Assembly: GCA_951801955.1 (NCBI GenBank) | Contig: CATOOV010000022.1 | Coordinates: forward strand, 1-43,942 | DNA length: 43,942 bases | Source: an uncultured Lachnospiraceae bacterium | GTDB taxonomy: Bacteria > Bacillota > Clostridia > Lachnospirales > Lachnospiraceae | Reading direction: 5' to 3' | In this document: positions 16,240 to 25,081 of the stretch, piece by piece | How the letters are laid out: every line of letters begins with the position of its first letter | Position numbering within the stretch: position 1 is the first letter of the stretch | Translations under genes and position numbers: made by a program | The notes under the pieces: model-generated | Databases searched by the model: none | Seen by the model: the letters and a program-made list of their open reading frames with translations, nothing else | Told to the model about the DNA's origin: nothing

Positions 16240-16335
16240 CTTTATAAAGATAATACCAGTTGTCAGAAGGTGTTTACATAAAATCTCGCATGTATTAAAC
16301 ATATTCCTTACAAAACATGCCTTCTCAACCATTAC

Positions 16336-17742
16336 TTATACCAACACCACAAATCCTAATATATTATTCTTCTGTTCATTTGCTAGATTCAATTCATTAG
16401 AGATCTCATCATAGATAGATTGTCCCTTTTGTTCTATAAATAATATATTCCCAATCTCTGTACCCTGCTTCAGGGATTCTGCATCATAGAATATATTTCC
16501 ACCTTCTTTTACCTGGATACCTTGAGCAGATAATTCCTGTTTCAACATAGCCAATATTGTAGCATCTGCACTCTCAAATTCACTTCCTGTCATAAAAATA
16601 CAAGCAATTCCCTGCTGTTTACAGGAAAGGGCAATATTTGCCGTTATCACGCTTACTTGCTGTTTCGCTGTTAATTTCTTTTTCCTGCGATTTTTAATTG
16701 CCAACAGTTTATCATCTATCACAGACAAAAAGCGTTTTTTCTCTGACTGGATTTCTACCTCGCCTAACAAACGGGTATTATAGATTGTGCGGATTTCGTC
16801 TGGATTCTGAAGCTTTACAGCAAAAATCATTTTACATGCTAACCAAATACAAATTAAGAAAACGCCAAATACAGCCCCTAGTATCATAAATTTAAAACTA
16901 ATCCCTGGTTTCTCTAATGTTTGTGGATCTTCTTCTTCACTCTCTTCCTGCTCACTTACCAATAAAGCTAATTGTTGATCTGACATATTAGCTTTTAAAT
17001 TGTTCAACTGTGTGCCAAATGATGCTATATTACTAGAAATAGAATTTCTCCTGTCGACCAAACTATTGTCTACCACTACATTTTCAGATTCCGTCATCAA
17101 TTTCAGTTTATGGGCACCAATCTCCTGGAATTCTGCTTCTTTTTTGCTCAACTGAGTTTTTATCGTCTCTGCAACAACCCCCATTTTCTCTTCCTCTGGG
17201 CAGGTAACCTTAAGCATAATAGAATTCCCATTCTGCGACACCGACCAAAACTCACTGAAATCCGCCTGATTAACAGACAGCCCTGCTACATCTATCACTT
17301 TAGTGCTCATCTCTCCACTTAAAATATAACTGGTATACATTGTAAGCAGGTCATTTGAGTAATCATTTTGGTTTTCCTGTGTATAGTTAAAAGTATAATC
17401 AGAATCAACATAATACTGCAGCTCAACCACAGGCTTTTGATATAAATTCATCTGCATCAATGCAGAGTTAGCCAAATACTCCTCGTACTCTTTAATACGG
17501 GAAAGTAAATTCCTTGCATTTAGCACCTGTTGAATCTCATCTTCTGTCAATTCCTGCTCTTTTTCTTCAATGTCCACATTTTCAACTGATTGATATGCCC
17601 TTATGTCTCTCACATATTTCACTCCGCCAAGCAATATGGCAAATATAACCCCAAAACAAATAATCTGACGCCAGCTTAGTAAAATTCCCCAGAAAAGATC
17701 CAATAGATTTATTTCCCGCTCCATTTTCTCCTGTGTTCCCAT
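16336..17742 (-). CDS. Wzz/chain-length-like polysaccharide co-polymerase with degenerate kinase-like domain
   Basis: 468 residues. An N-terminal Wzz-type region (MEREINLLDLFWGILLSWRQ, first helix about 24-43) is followed by an external, partly coiled-coil stretch and a second helix (ISFKFMILGAVFGVFLICIW, about 285-310). The cytoplasmic tail of about 150 residues has the strand/helix order of a BY-kinase or CpsD-like P-loop domain (VSVITANIALSCKQQGIACI, then FMTGSE) but lacks the GxGKS/T loop and the tyrosine tail. It should set glycan chain length with Wzy; the tail may serve as a scaffold. The ATG at 17742 follows GGAGG and overlaps the stop of the epimerase gene (TGATG). No active kinase or phosphatase gene is in the operon. 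Confidence 0.75.
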   Translation of the reverse strand: MGTQEKMEREINLLDLFWGILLSWRQIICFGVIFAILLGGVKYVRDIRAYQSVENVDIEEKEQELTEDEIQQVLNARNLLSRIKEYEEYLANSALMQMNLYQKPVVELQYYVDSDYTFNYTQENQNDYSNDLLTMYTSYILSGEMSTKVIDVAGLSVNQADFSEFWSVSQNGNSIMLKVTCPEEEKMGVVAETIKTQLSKKEAEFQEIGAHKLKLMTESENVVVDNSLVDRRNSISSNIASFGTQLNNLKANMSDQQLALLVSEQEESEEEDPQTLEKPGISFKFMILGAVFGVFLICIWLACKMIFAVKLQNPDEIRTIYNTRLLGEVEIQSEKKRFLSVIDDKLLAIKNRRKKKLTAKQQVSVITANIALSCKQQGIACIFMTGSEFESADATILAMLKQELSAQGIQVKEGGNIFYDAESLKQGTEIGNILFIEQKGQSIYDEISNELNLANEQKNNILGFVVLV

Positions 17743-18890
17743 CAAAATTTCCTCCATACCATTTTATTTACAATCCCTGTATAACTTTGAATGAGTTTTA
17801 CCACCTTTGTACTTACATTCTCATCTATATAATTTGTTACGTCTGCACCAAAATCACCATTTTTCTGCATTTCCACTGCAAGATCTACAGCCTGCAGCAC
17901 CTGTTCTGTTGTAATGCTGCCTATCACAAAATTCCCTTTATCAAGCGCTTCTGGGCGTTCGGTACTAGTACGTACGCACACTGCTGGAAAAGGCATCCCT
18001 TTACTGTTAAAATAAGAACTTTCTTCTGGCAATGTCCCACTATCCGATACCACACAAAAAGCATTCAATTGCAATTGGTTATAATCTGAAAACCCAAAAG
18101 GCTGAAGGCTCTTTACAAACGGATGGAACTGGAAATCCCTAGCTTCTATAATTTTTTTACTTCTTGGATGGGTACTGTAAATAATCGGCATCTGGTATGT
18201 CTCTGCCATGGCATTCACAGCATTCATCAATGCCATAAAATTATTCTCATTATCAATGTTTTCTTCCCGATGAGCCGACAATAAGATATATTTGCCTTTC
18301 TCTATTCCCAATGTTTTCAAAACCGTGCTATTCTTTATCTTTTCTAAATTAGCAGACAATACCTCTGCCATAGGAGAACCTGTCACATATGTCCTTTCCT
18401 TTGTAGTCCCTTCATAATTTAAATATCTTCTGGCATGTTCTGAATAACACATATTCACATCCGCAATATGGTCTACAATCCTCCGGTTTGTTTCTTCTGG
18501 CAAACACTCATCAAAGCAACGGTTTCCTGCCTCCATATGGAATATCGGAATATGGAGCCGTTTTGCTGAAATGGCAGACAAACAGGAATTTGTGTCTCCT
18601 AAAATTAATAATGCATCTGGTTTTACCTCTTCCATTAGTTTATAACTTTTTGCAATAATATTTCCAATTGTTTCTCCTAAATCCGCCCCCACTGCATCCA
18701 GATAATAATCAGGTTCCCGCAGCCCTAAATCCTCAAAAAAAATCTGATTGAGTGTATAATCCCAATTTTGCCCCGTATGGACAAGTATCTGTTTAAAATA
18801 TTTGTCACATTTTTTTATTACTTCAGACAGACGGATAATCTCCGGCCTGGTTCCTATAATTGTCATTAATTTCAATTTTCCCATGTTCAT
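17742..18890 (-). CDS. capG: UDP-N-acetyl-L-fucosamine synthase (2-epimerase, CapG/FnlC type)
   Basis: 382 residues of the UDP-GlcNAc 2-epimerase fold: IIGTRPEIIRLSEVI at the N-terminus, HTGQNWDYTLNQIFF, HMEAGNRCFDECLPEETNRR with the acidic and basic active-site residues, and a C-terminal SDSGTLPEESSYF. The GTRPEIIRLS and EAGNRCFDECLPEE wording is that of CapG/FnlC/WbjD, which epimerises UDP-N-acetyl-L-pneumosamine at C2 to UDP-N-acetyl-L-fucosamine, rather than of classical WecB. CapE and CapF lie directly upstream, completing the pathway. The start is either the ATG at 18890 or the one two codons later. A 238-base gap with a weak inverted repeat separates it from capF. Confidence 0.85.
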   Translation of the reverse strand: MNMGKLKLMTIIGTRPEIIRLSEVIKKCDKYFKQILVHTGQNWDYTLNQIFFEDLGLREPDYYLDAVGADLGETIGNIIAKSYKLMEEVKPDALLILGDTNSCLSAISAKRLHIPIFHMEAGNRCFDECLPEETNRRIVDHIADVNMCYSEHARRYLNYEGTTKERTYVTGSPMAEVLSANLEKIKNSTVLKTLGIEKGKYILLSAHREENIDNENNFMALMNAVNAMAETYQMPIIYSTHPRSKKIIEARDFQFHPFVKSLQPFGFSDYNQLQLNAFCVVSDSGTLPEESSYFNSKGMPFPAVCVRTSTERPEALDKGNFVIGSITTEQVLQAVDLAVEMQKNGDFGADVTNYIDENVSTKVVKLIQSYTGIVNKMVWRKF

Positions 18891-19128
18891 TGACCCTTCT
18901 TTATCTTTCCACTATGATACTCAATAACTCTACCAATGTCGACCTATCAATTTTTTTGTATTTCTGCCTGAAAAACAATTTTCTTCAGGACTTCACAAAT
19001 TATCAATTTCATCATATTACAAAAATATACCTGGCTTAGATTTTAAAATTATGCACTACTAAAATCCTTTTACAGCCAGGCTTACTATATTCTTCTATAT
19101 AATTACTCTAGTGCAAATTACCTGCCCC

Positions 19129-20277
19129 TTACACTTCCTCAAAATAAGTATCTGGTTTGCTTAAATTAAAACATTCGCTAGACCACATAAACGTCACTAA
19201 GTCTGTATCTCCTTCATTTATAATATTATGTGTATAACCAGGTGGAATATCCACTGCCTCCATCTTGTCCCCGCTCACATGGTACTCAACTACTTCATCG
19301 CCCCCTATCCTTCGGAACTGAATCAATGCCTTGCCGCTGACAACAACAAATTTTTCATTTTTGGTATGGTGCCAATGATTTCCCTTTGCAATCCCAGGTT
19401 TCGTAATATTTACAGAAAACTGCCCTCTTTCAGCAGTACGCAGAATTTCTGTAAAGCTCCCCCTTTCATCTGCATTCATAGTTAACGGATAACTAAATTG
19501 ATCCGTAGGAAGATAACTCAAATAAGTGGCATAAAGCTTTTTTGAAAGACTTCCTGGCTCCATTTCCGGCACCTCCCTCTCTTTCCTGCTTGCTTGAAAA
19601 GAATATAACAAATCCACGATTTCTCCCAAAGTAGCATCATGCTCAATGGGAACATAACAATACCCGTCTCCATCCATATGCGCCCTTCCTTCCAATGCTT
19701 CCAGCAATTCCAATACAAGGTCATCAATATAGACAAGGCTCATTTTTGTATTTCTGTCATTTACCTGTATTGGCAATCCCCGGGCAATATTATGGCAAAA
19801 TGTTGCTATCGCTGAATTATAATTTGGGCGGCACCATTTGCCAAATACATTTGGATAACGGTACACATAAATTGGCGCCCCTGTTTCTTTCCCATACTCA
19901 AACAATAACTCCTCTCCGGCCTTCTTGCTCTTCCCATAAGGGTTGTCCAAAACTGCCTGAATCGAAGAAGAGAGCATAATAGGGCATGTATTCCCATGCC
20001 TTTTCAAAGTCTCCAACAAAACAGACGTAAATCCAAAATTCCCCTCCATAAATTCACTTTGATCCTTCGGGCGGTTTACCCCTGCCAGATGGAATACAAA
20101 ATCACAATCCGCACAATATGCATCCAGCAATTCCAGACTTGAATCAATATCATATTCGTAAACGCATATATCTTCTAAAATCCCAAAAGATTTGTCCCTG
20201 CCTGTACGAATATTATTTAAAGTTGTAATTAAATTTTTCCCAATAAACCCTCTAGCTCCAGTAATCAATAACTTCAT
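19129..20277 (-). CDS. capF: Bifunctional CapF/FnlB: SDR reductase with cupin domain
   Basis: 382 residues. N-terminal short-chain dehydrogenase: ITGARGFIGKN (Gly7, Gly10, Gly13) for NADPH and catalytic Tyr114-x3-Lys118 in NPYGKSK. C-terminal cupin (about 255-382) with HWHHTKNEKFVVV and GYTHNI metal-binding residues. In known CapF the cupin half epimerises C3 of the keto sugar and the SDR half reduces C4, giving UDP-N-acetyl-L-talosamine, the step between CapE and CapG. Only one base lies between the capE stop and this ATG, so the genes are translated together. Confidence 0.9.
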   Translation of the reverse strand: MKLLITGARGFIGKNLITTLNNIRTGRDKSFGILEDICVYEYDIDSSLELLDAYCADCDFVFHLAGVNRPKDQSEFMEGNFGFTSVLLETLKRHGNTCPIMLSSSIQAVLDNPYGKSKKAGEELLFEYGKETGAPIYVYRYPNVFGKWCRPNYNSAIATFCHNIARGLPIQVNDRNTKMSLVYIDDLVLELLEALEGRAHMDGDGYCYVPIEHDATLGEIVDLLYSFQASRKEREVPEMEPGSLSKKLYATYLSYLPTDQFSYPLTMNADERGSFTEILRTAERGQFSVNITKPGIAKGNHWHHTKNEKFVVVSGKALIQFRRIGGDEVVEYHVSGDKMEAVDIPPGYTHNIINEGDTDLVTFMWSSECFNLSKPDTYFEEV

Positions 20278-20278
20278 A

Positions 20279-21334
20279 CTATTTTTTCTCCCATGTTTCT
20301 AATTCTTCCTGAATATAAGCAAGTGCCAACAGCCTTTCTTTTACTTGCTCCACACTCAATAACATCGTATTATTTGAATTAAACTCTGAAAGCCTGGTAC
20401 GTTCTGTATTCCCATTTTTAAAATAATTATCATAATTCAAATCGCGCTTATCACATGGTACCCTATAAAATCTCCCCATATCAACTGCATTTGCACACTC
20501 CTCATTTGTGAGCAACGTCTCATACATTTTTTCACCATGGCGAATCCCAATCACTTGAATTTTATGTCCAGGGTCAAACAATTCTGCAACTGCCTTCGCT
20601 AACACTTCAATCGTACATGCTGGGGCTTTCTGTACCATAATGTCACCGCTCTCTGCATTCTGAAATGCAAACACAACCAACTCCACAGCCTCTTCTAAAC
20701 TCATAATAAAACGCGTCATGGATGGCTCTGTCACTGTCATTGGATGGTTCTGCCGGATTTGGTCAATAAATAACGGAACCACTGACCCCCTGGAGCAAAG
20801 GACATTTCCATACCTAGTACATGAAATACTTGTTTTTTCTGGCAATACCGTCCTGGATTTAGCAACAATAACCTTTTCCATCATAGCTTTGGAAGTCCCC
20901 ATTGCGTTCACAGGATATGCAGCCTTATCCGTAGACAGGCATATTACTTTTTTTACTCCCATCTCTATTGCTGCTGTCAGGACATGATCCGTCCCTATTA
21001 CATTCGTCTTCACCGCCTCCAATGGGAAAAACTCACAAGATGGCACCTGTTTTAATGCAGCCGCATGGAAAACATAATCCACCCCATACATCGCATTTTT
21101 TACACTTTGCAAATCCCTTACATCCCCAATATGGAACTTGATCTTCTCTGATAATTCCGGGTACATGGACTGGTATTCATGCCTCATATCATCTTGTTTT
21201 TTCTCATCTCTTGAAAAAATTCGTATTTCTTTGATTCCAGTATTCAGAAAACGATATAAAACTGCATTTCCAAAAGACCCTGTCCCTCCTGTAATCAATA
21301 ATGTCTTGCCCGAAAAAATGTCCTCTTTATACAT
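20279..21334 (-). CDS. capE: UDP-GlcNAc 4,6-dehydratase/5-epimerase (CapE/FnlA)
   Basis: About 351 residues of the extended SDR family of nucleotide-sugar dehydratases: ITGGTGSFGNAVL (NADP-binding Gly-rich loop), DYVFHAAALKQVP, LSTDKAAYPVNAMGTSK (Met takes the usual Tyr place, as normal in this group) and RYGNVLCSRGSVVP. It carries out the first step from UDP-GlcNAc to the L-sugar pathway. The start ATG at 21334 follows AAAGGAAAC; an upstream in-frame ATG at 21388 lies inside the flippase gene and has no site. It overlaps the end of the flippase gene by eight bases. Confidence 0.9.
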   Translation of the reverse strand: MYKEDIFSGKTLLITGGTGSFGNAVLYRFLNTGIKEIRIFSRDEKKQDDMRHEYQSMYPELSEKIKFHIGDVRDLQSVKNAMYGVDYVFHAAALKQVPSCEFFPLEAVKTNVIGTDHVLTAAIEMGVKKVICLSTDKAAYPVNAMGTSKAMMEKVIVAKSRTVLPEKTSISCTRYGNVLCSRGSVVPLFIDQIRQNHPMTVTEPSMTRFIMSLEEAVELVVFAFQNAESGDIMVQKAPACTIEVLAKAVAELFDPGHKIQVIGIRHGEKMYETLLTNEECANAVDMGRFYRVPCDKRDLNYDNYFKNGNTERTRLSEFNSNNTMLLSVEQVKERLLALAYIQEELETWEKK

Positions 21335-22730
21335 GTTTCCTTTCTTCCTTTCTATAATATCCAACAGAACATACCGCATAAAATGCAAAACCTGCCAATG
21401 TTAATAAAAATGCAGGCAAATCATCCAAAAACCAGGTAACCGTAACGAAAAGCGCCACGAATGCGCACTCCATAAAAATTTGCATTCCCAGCCTTACTCC
21501 CATTACCCCTCCTAAATACAGCTCTGACAAAATACTGCGTACTGCAATGGCAAGCACCATGGCAATTGCAACAGCCAACACATTGTCCAGTACATAACCG
21601 CTAAACAAACATGCCGCCACACTAACCGCCAATGCCGCCACATTATTCCAAAGCAACTTCCTCTCTTTCCTTAAAACTTTTAGATATGTGTTGCACAATA
21701 GCTGCATCTTTCCATCAAAAGTACAAATTGGCAGGAGCAGGACCATATACCGTAAACTTTCCTTATACGCCGGCAACCATCCAACCAAAAAAATTTTCAT
21801 TGGTATATATGCAACAAACGCACACGGAAGCAAAACACTGACAAGAAACCTCAATTTCACATACGCTGCCTTTACTTTGCTTTCATTTACTTTCCTTAAC
21901 GCTGGAAAAAGAACCATGCTAACCTGGCTGATAAACAACAGGAAAAAACTTGTTAATGACAATGAAAAGGAAAATTTTCCAAATGATTCAATTCCCCAAC
22001 GGTGGTCAACAACCACCCTGCCAATCCCTAAAATAAAATTACCTGCAATATTTGCAACAGTAATATTAATCCCAGTCAAAATATCCCTTTTTACCCAGGA
22101 AAAAGAACCCTTAAAACTTACCCCTCTGGAAAAGATCAACTCCCTTCCCTTAACTGCACAATACAGTAAAGAGGAAAACTTACTTACTGTATAAAAAATA
22201 ACATAAATATAAAACTCTTTCACATGGAGAGAAACTAATATTACAAAGCTTACAATGACCAAAACCCTATCAAAAATTACAGACATAGAATACACCTTTG
22301 TCATATTCACTGCCTGGAAAATATATCCTAGAAAAAGGCTCACATTTGATACTACCAAGTAAACAGACGTAAAAAACAGAATATATTTCCGTTCAAGGGC
22401 AATATCCATGAAATTCACTGCCACACTTATTGTACCTGCTATTAAAATTTCCACATAAAATAAAATGCGCATCTCACCAGCAAGGACAGGATAATCCAAT
22501 TTTTCATAGTCTATGCCGCCCAAACGCAAATATACCCCATCATTTAACCCAAAATGGAAAAACCCTACATAGCTTACATAAAATATAAAGAGCTGCCAAT
22601 AACTGTATTGCTCAACTCCCAGCACTTTAGGCACAATCAGGGACATAAACACACTCAGGCACAATGATATCCCTTGCGCAAAAAAAGCATAAAAAATATT
22701 CTTTGCAAAAGTTGGGTCAATTCGCTTCAT
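21327..22730 (-). CDS. Wzx-like polysaccharide flippase
   Basis: 467 residues, about 12-14 hydrophobic helices across the whole length and charged loops between them, starting MKRIDPTFAKNIFYAFFAQGISLCLSVFMSL as in the MATE/MOP superfamily oligosaccharide flippases. Expected to turn lipid-linked repeat units across the membrane. The GGAGAACTAG site precedes the ATG. Its place between the polymerase and the sugar-synthesis genes supports the call. Other MOP exporters cannot be excluded from sequence alone. Confidence 0.8.
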   Translation of the reverse strand: MKRIDPTFAKNIFYAFFAQGISLCLSVFMSLIVPKVLGVEQYSYWQLFIFYVSYVGFFHFGLNDGVYLRLGGIDYEKLDYPVLAGEMRILFYVEILIAGTISVAVNFMDIALERKYILFFTSVYLVVSNVSLFLGYIFQAVNMTKVYSMSVIFDRVLVIVSFVILVSLHVKEFYIYVIFYTVSKFSSLLYCAVKGRELIFSRGVSFKGSFSWVKRDILTGINITVANIAGNFILGIGRVVVDHRWGIESFGKFSFSLSLTSFFLLFISQVSMVLFPALRKVNESKVKAAYVKLRFLVSVLLPCAFVAYIPMKIFLVGWLPAYKESLRYMVLLLPICTFDGKMQLLCNTYLKVLRKERKLLWNNVAALAVSVAACLFSGYVLDNVLAVAIAMVLAIAVRSILSELYLGGVMGVRLGMQIFMECAFVALFVTVTWFLDDLPAFLLTLAGFAFYAVCSVGYYRKEERKHV

Positions 22731-22757
22731 CTAGTTCTCCATCCTGTATTTAGAAAT

Positions 22758-24071
22758 TCATTGCCTTACCTGCTTAAACCTTCGGAATACGATTGGATAG
22801 CAAAACGCATAGTATACTGCCACCAAACAAATAATCGATAAAATCTCATCAATCGAAAAGAAGGTGCTTAAAAACTCTTCATCAAAAAACTGTAACACTA
22901 GCTTATAATTCAAATATGCATATAATATGATAAATACAGACTTCTTTTTATTGAAACTAACCATATACAACAAAGAAAATACAAAGCCAAACATCATTTG
23001 TACTATGCACATTCCAACAACCCCAAAATCATTCAAATACCTTCTCAAAGACGTATATACATTTGTCGTATAACCATTTCCAAATTCAATAAAATCCAGC
23101 ATCCTTGACTGGGTTTGAACATCAAACCCGAAACGATTTAGCAAATTTCTGATGCCAAGAAGAGTTTCGCCCCCCCACTCCTGGCTGCCTTGTACATTGC
23201 CTTTCATAAATTCATTCAATGCTGCAATGGGGGAAGCAACATATGCAGCAACTGCATCAAAGGCATTGCTTGTATTTTTACCGACAAATAAACCAAGCAC
23301 AAAAAACAAACTTAGCCCTAAAACGCCCAATACTGCTGCATATTTCATTCCTTTAGAATTTACAATCTTTCTTGTGCTTCCTGTAGCACGTAACCGATTT
23401 ATATAAATTATGGCAACAGCAACCAGATAAATAATAAATACATAACGGGAAGCTGAAAAAAACAGAAATACAACCCCCTCCAAAATCATTGCTACCAATA
23501 ATAAGTCCTTTTTTTCCCATTTTCTAATTACTAATAAATTATTGATTAAAATAAAAGCAGCCACTAAGGAAAACGAAAACCCTAAATAATAGCACATAAT
23601 CCCAAGCAACCCCAAGGAAGCATCTGTATGAATTAATAGGAACCTCAGATAAGTCATCATTTCTGATAATCCGCTGGTCACAAATTGTGATTTAACTAAA
23701 ACAACAGATTTATAAATATATAACAATAATATTGCTGTTTCAAAAGCCAAGGCTAAGCCATATTTTATTAACCCAATTGGAATATAAGACTTTTCACTGC
23801 CAAAATATCGTACACTTTTGTATCCACCCCGATTCCACAATGTTTGCGCCAAAACTTCTCCCACACCAAAAAAAGCTACTGCACAAAGAATCACCCACAC
23901 TGTATTGCTTTGTATCTTAATTCCCCAATTTGGCGCAACCAATATTAAAAAAAATGTAGATGCGAAAAAAGAAAGGCAGGTAATGAACCATGGTGAAATA
24001 ATATCTTTGTTTGAAAGCTCAAATGCCACAAAAGTCATAAAACATAAACACAGCAATAGCAGTAATCCCAT
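22758..24071 (-). CDS. Wzy-like oligosaccharide repeat-unit polymerase
   Basis: About 437 residues with 10-12 membrane helices and two larger outside loops; the stretch SPIAALNEFMKGN and the later YTSLRRYLNDFGVVGMCIVQMMFGFVF are of the kind seen in O-antigen/EPS polymerases of the Wzy type, which vary widely in sequence. It should join repeat units outside the membrane. The start at 24071 follows AAAGGAGAGATT; an ATG six codons earlier lacks a site. It begins 21 bases after the GT8 gene. Confidence 0.75.
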   Translation of the reverse strand: MGLLLLLCLCFMTFVAFELSNKDIISPWFITCLSFFASTFFLILVAPNWGIKIQSNTVWVILCAVAFFGVGEVLAQTLWNRGGYKSVRYFGSEKSYIPIGLIKYGLALAFETAILLLYIYKSVVLVKSQFVTSGLSEMMTYLRFLLIHTDASLGLLGIMCYYLGFSFSLVAAFILINNLLVIRKWEKKDLLLVAMILEGVVFLFFSASRYVFIIYLVAVAIIYINRLRATGSTRKIVNSKGMKYAAVLGVLGLSLFFVLGLFVGKNTSNAFDAVAAYVASPIAALNEFMKGNVQGSQEWGGETLLGIRNLLNRFGFDVQTQSRMLDFIEFGNGYTTNVYTSLRRYLNDFGVVGMCIVQMMFGFVFSLLYMVSFNKKKSVFIILYAYLNYKLVLQFFDEEFLSTFFSIDEILSIICLVAVYYAFCYPIVFRRFKQVRQ

Positions 24072-24092
24072 AATCTCTCCTTTGCCCACTCT

Positions 24093-25043
24093 TCATCTTC
24101 GCACTTCTGAAATACAAATCAATTGGCAAAATATCCTCCAGGGTAATATCGTATGCAGGATATCTATTACCCTCAATTTTAATTTTAGCTTTCCAGGTTT
24201 CCTCTGCTCATTCTTCCATGGCGACAGTTCCCTGTATGTTTCATAATACTGTTTCAAAGGGTGCTTGCAATTAGAGTTCCATGGCCTTAAATAAAATCCA
24301 CACAAATAATGCACAATACATGGCTTTTCACGTGCCTCTTCCAATTGTTTTTCAGAATAAAATTTCCGTTTTGTCATTGCACAAATTTCCTTGCCTGAGT
24401 AATAAACCAAACCACTCAGTAAGTTATAACGTGGATGCAACCTTAAAATATGGTTCCTGCAGACTTTATTCAAAGTCCCCTCACTAAGCACAAATGGTTC
24501 ACCCTCCATTCGTCTTATATGCCGAAAACATTTTTCCTCTACCTGATTTTCCCTCCAATTGTCAAGATTCATCAGTAACATGCCATCATTCAGGCATGCA
24601 TCTTCCGGTCCAATCCCCATTTTCTGATTCCTTTTTATCGAACTTATAGTCTCTACGCCCGCAATCCAATATTCGGATAAATCTATTTTCCACAAAGGCT
24701 TTAACGAATCGGCGATAATAATATCACTGTCTAAATACAATATTTTGCTAATGCCCTCAATTCTCCCAAAAAAAATTTTCGCATATACGCTTTCTATATG
24801 CCGTCCCAGATGTTTCACATGCAAATCTTTCCTCCAGGATCCAAAGTCAATGACCTCTAATCGGCGCCCATAATTCTTAGCAATCTGACCCACAATCTGA
24901 ATGGAATCTTCCGTGATACCAAAGTCAACAAGATACACTGTAATATCATCCACATCTTTATTATTTTCAAATAACGATATCATTGATATCCCCGTCTGCT
25001 TTATATAATTTTCATCACATGCATAAGCAACATTTATCTTCAT
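24093..25043 (-). CDS. Family 8 glycosyltransferase
   Basis: 316 residues. GT-A fold of GT8: NVAYACDENYIKQTGISMIS at the start, ISKILYLDSDIIIAD with the metal-binding DSD (DXD), LNDGMLLMNLDNWR, and the C-terminal CIVHYLCGFYLRPW with conserved His. Retaining transfer of glucose- or galactose-type sugars is usual for the family. It works on the repeat unit of this operon. Its own upstream site is poor (AAAGTGAAAA); the strong AAGGAG lies further up, in front of a short out-of-frame ORF that overlaps this start. Confidence 0.9.
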   Translation of the reverse strand: MKINVAYACDENYIKQTGISMISLFENNKDVDDITVYLVDFGITEDSIQIVGQIAKNYGRRLEVIDFGSWRKDLHVKHLGRHIESVYAKIFFGRIEGISKILYLDSDIIIADSLKPLWKIDLSEYWIAGVETISSIKRNQKMGIGPEDACLNDGMLLMNLDNWRENQVEEKCFRHIRRMEGEPFVLSEGTLNKVCRNHILRLHPRYNLLSGLVYYSGKEICAMTKRKFYSEKQLEEAREKPCIVHYLCGFYLRPWNSNCKHPLKQYYETYRELSPWKNEQRKPGKLKLKLRVIDILHTILPWRIFCQLICISEVRR

Positions 25044-25071
25044 TTTTCACTTTGATGTTGTACAGAAACAT
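25015..25071 (-). CDS. Short upstream ORF overlapping the GT8 start
   Basis: Eighteen codons, MFLYNIKVKNEDKCCLCM, begin at an ATG with the best ribosome binding site of this junction (GAAGGAGAACGG) and end 29 bases inside the GT8 gene in another frame. It may load ribosomes that restart at the GT8 ATG, or limit GT8 translation. Whether the peptide itself matters is unknown. Confidence 0.35.
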   Translation of the reverse strand: MFLYNIKVKNEDKCCLCM

Positions 25072-25081
25072 CCGTTCTCCT

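Noticed and set aside
17742-18890. Plain WecB/MnaA UDP-GlcNAc 2-epimerase
   Set aside because: GTRPEIIRLS and EAGNRCFDECLPEE wording plus adjacent CapE and CapF indicate the CapG/FnlC branch.
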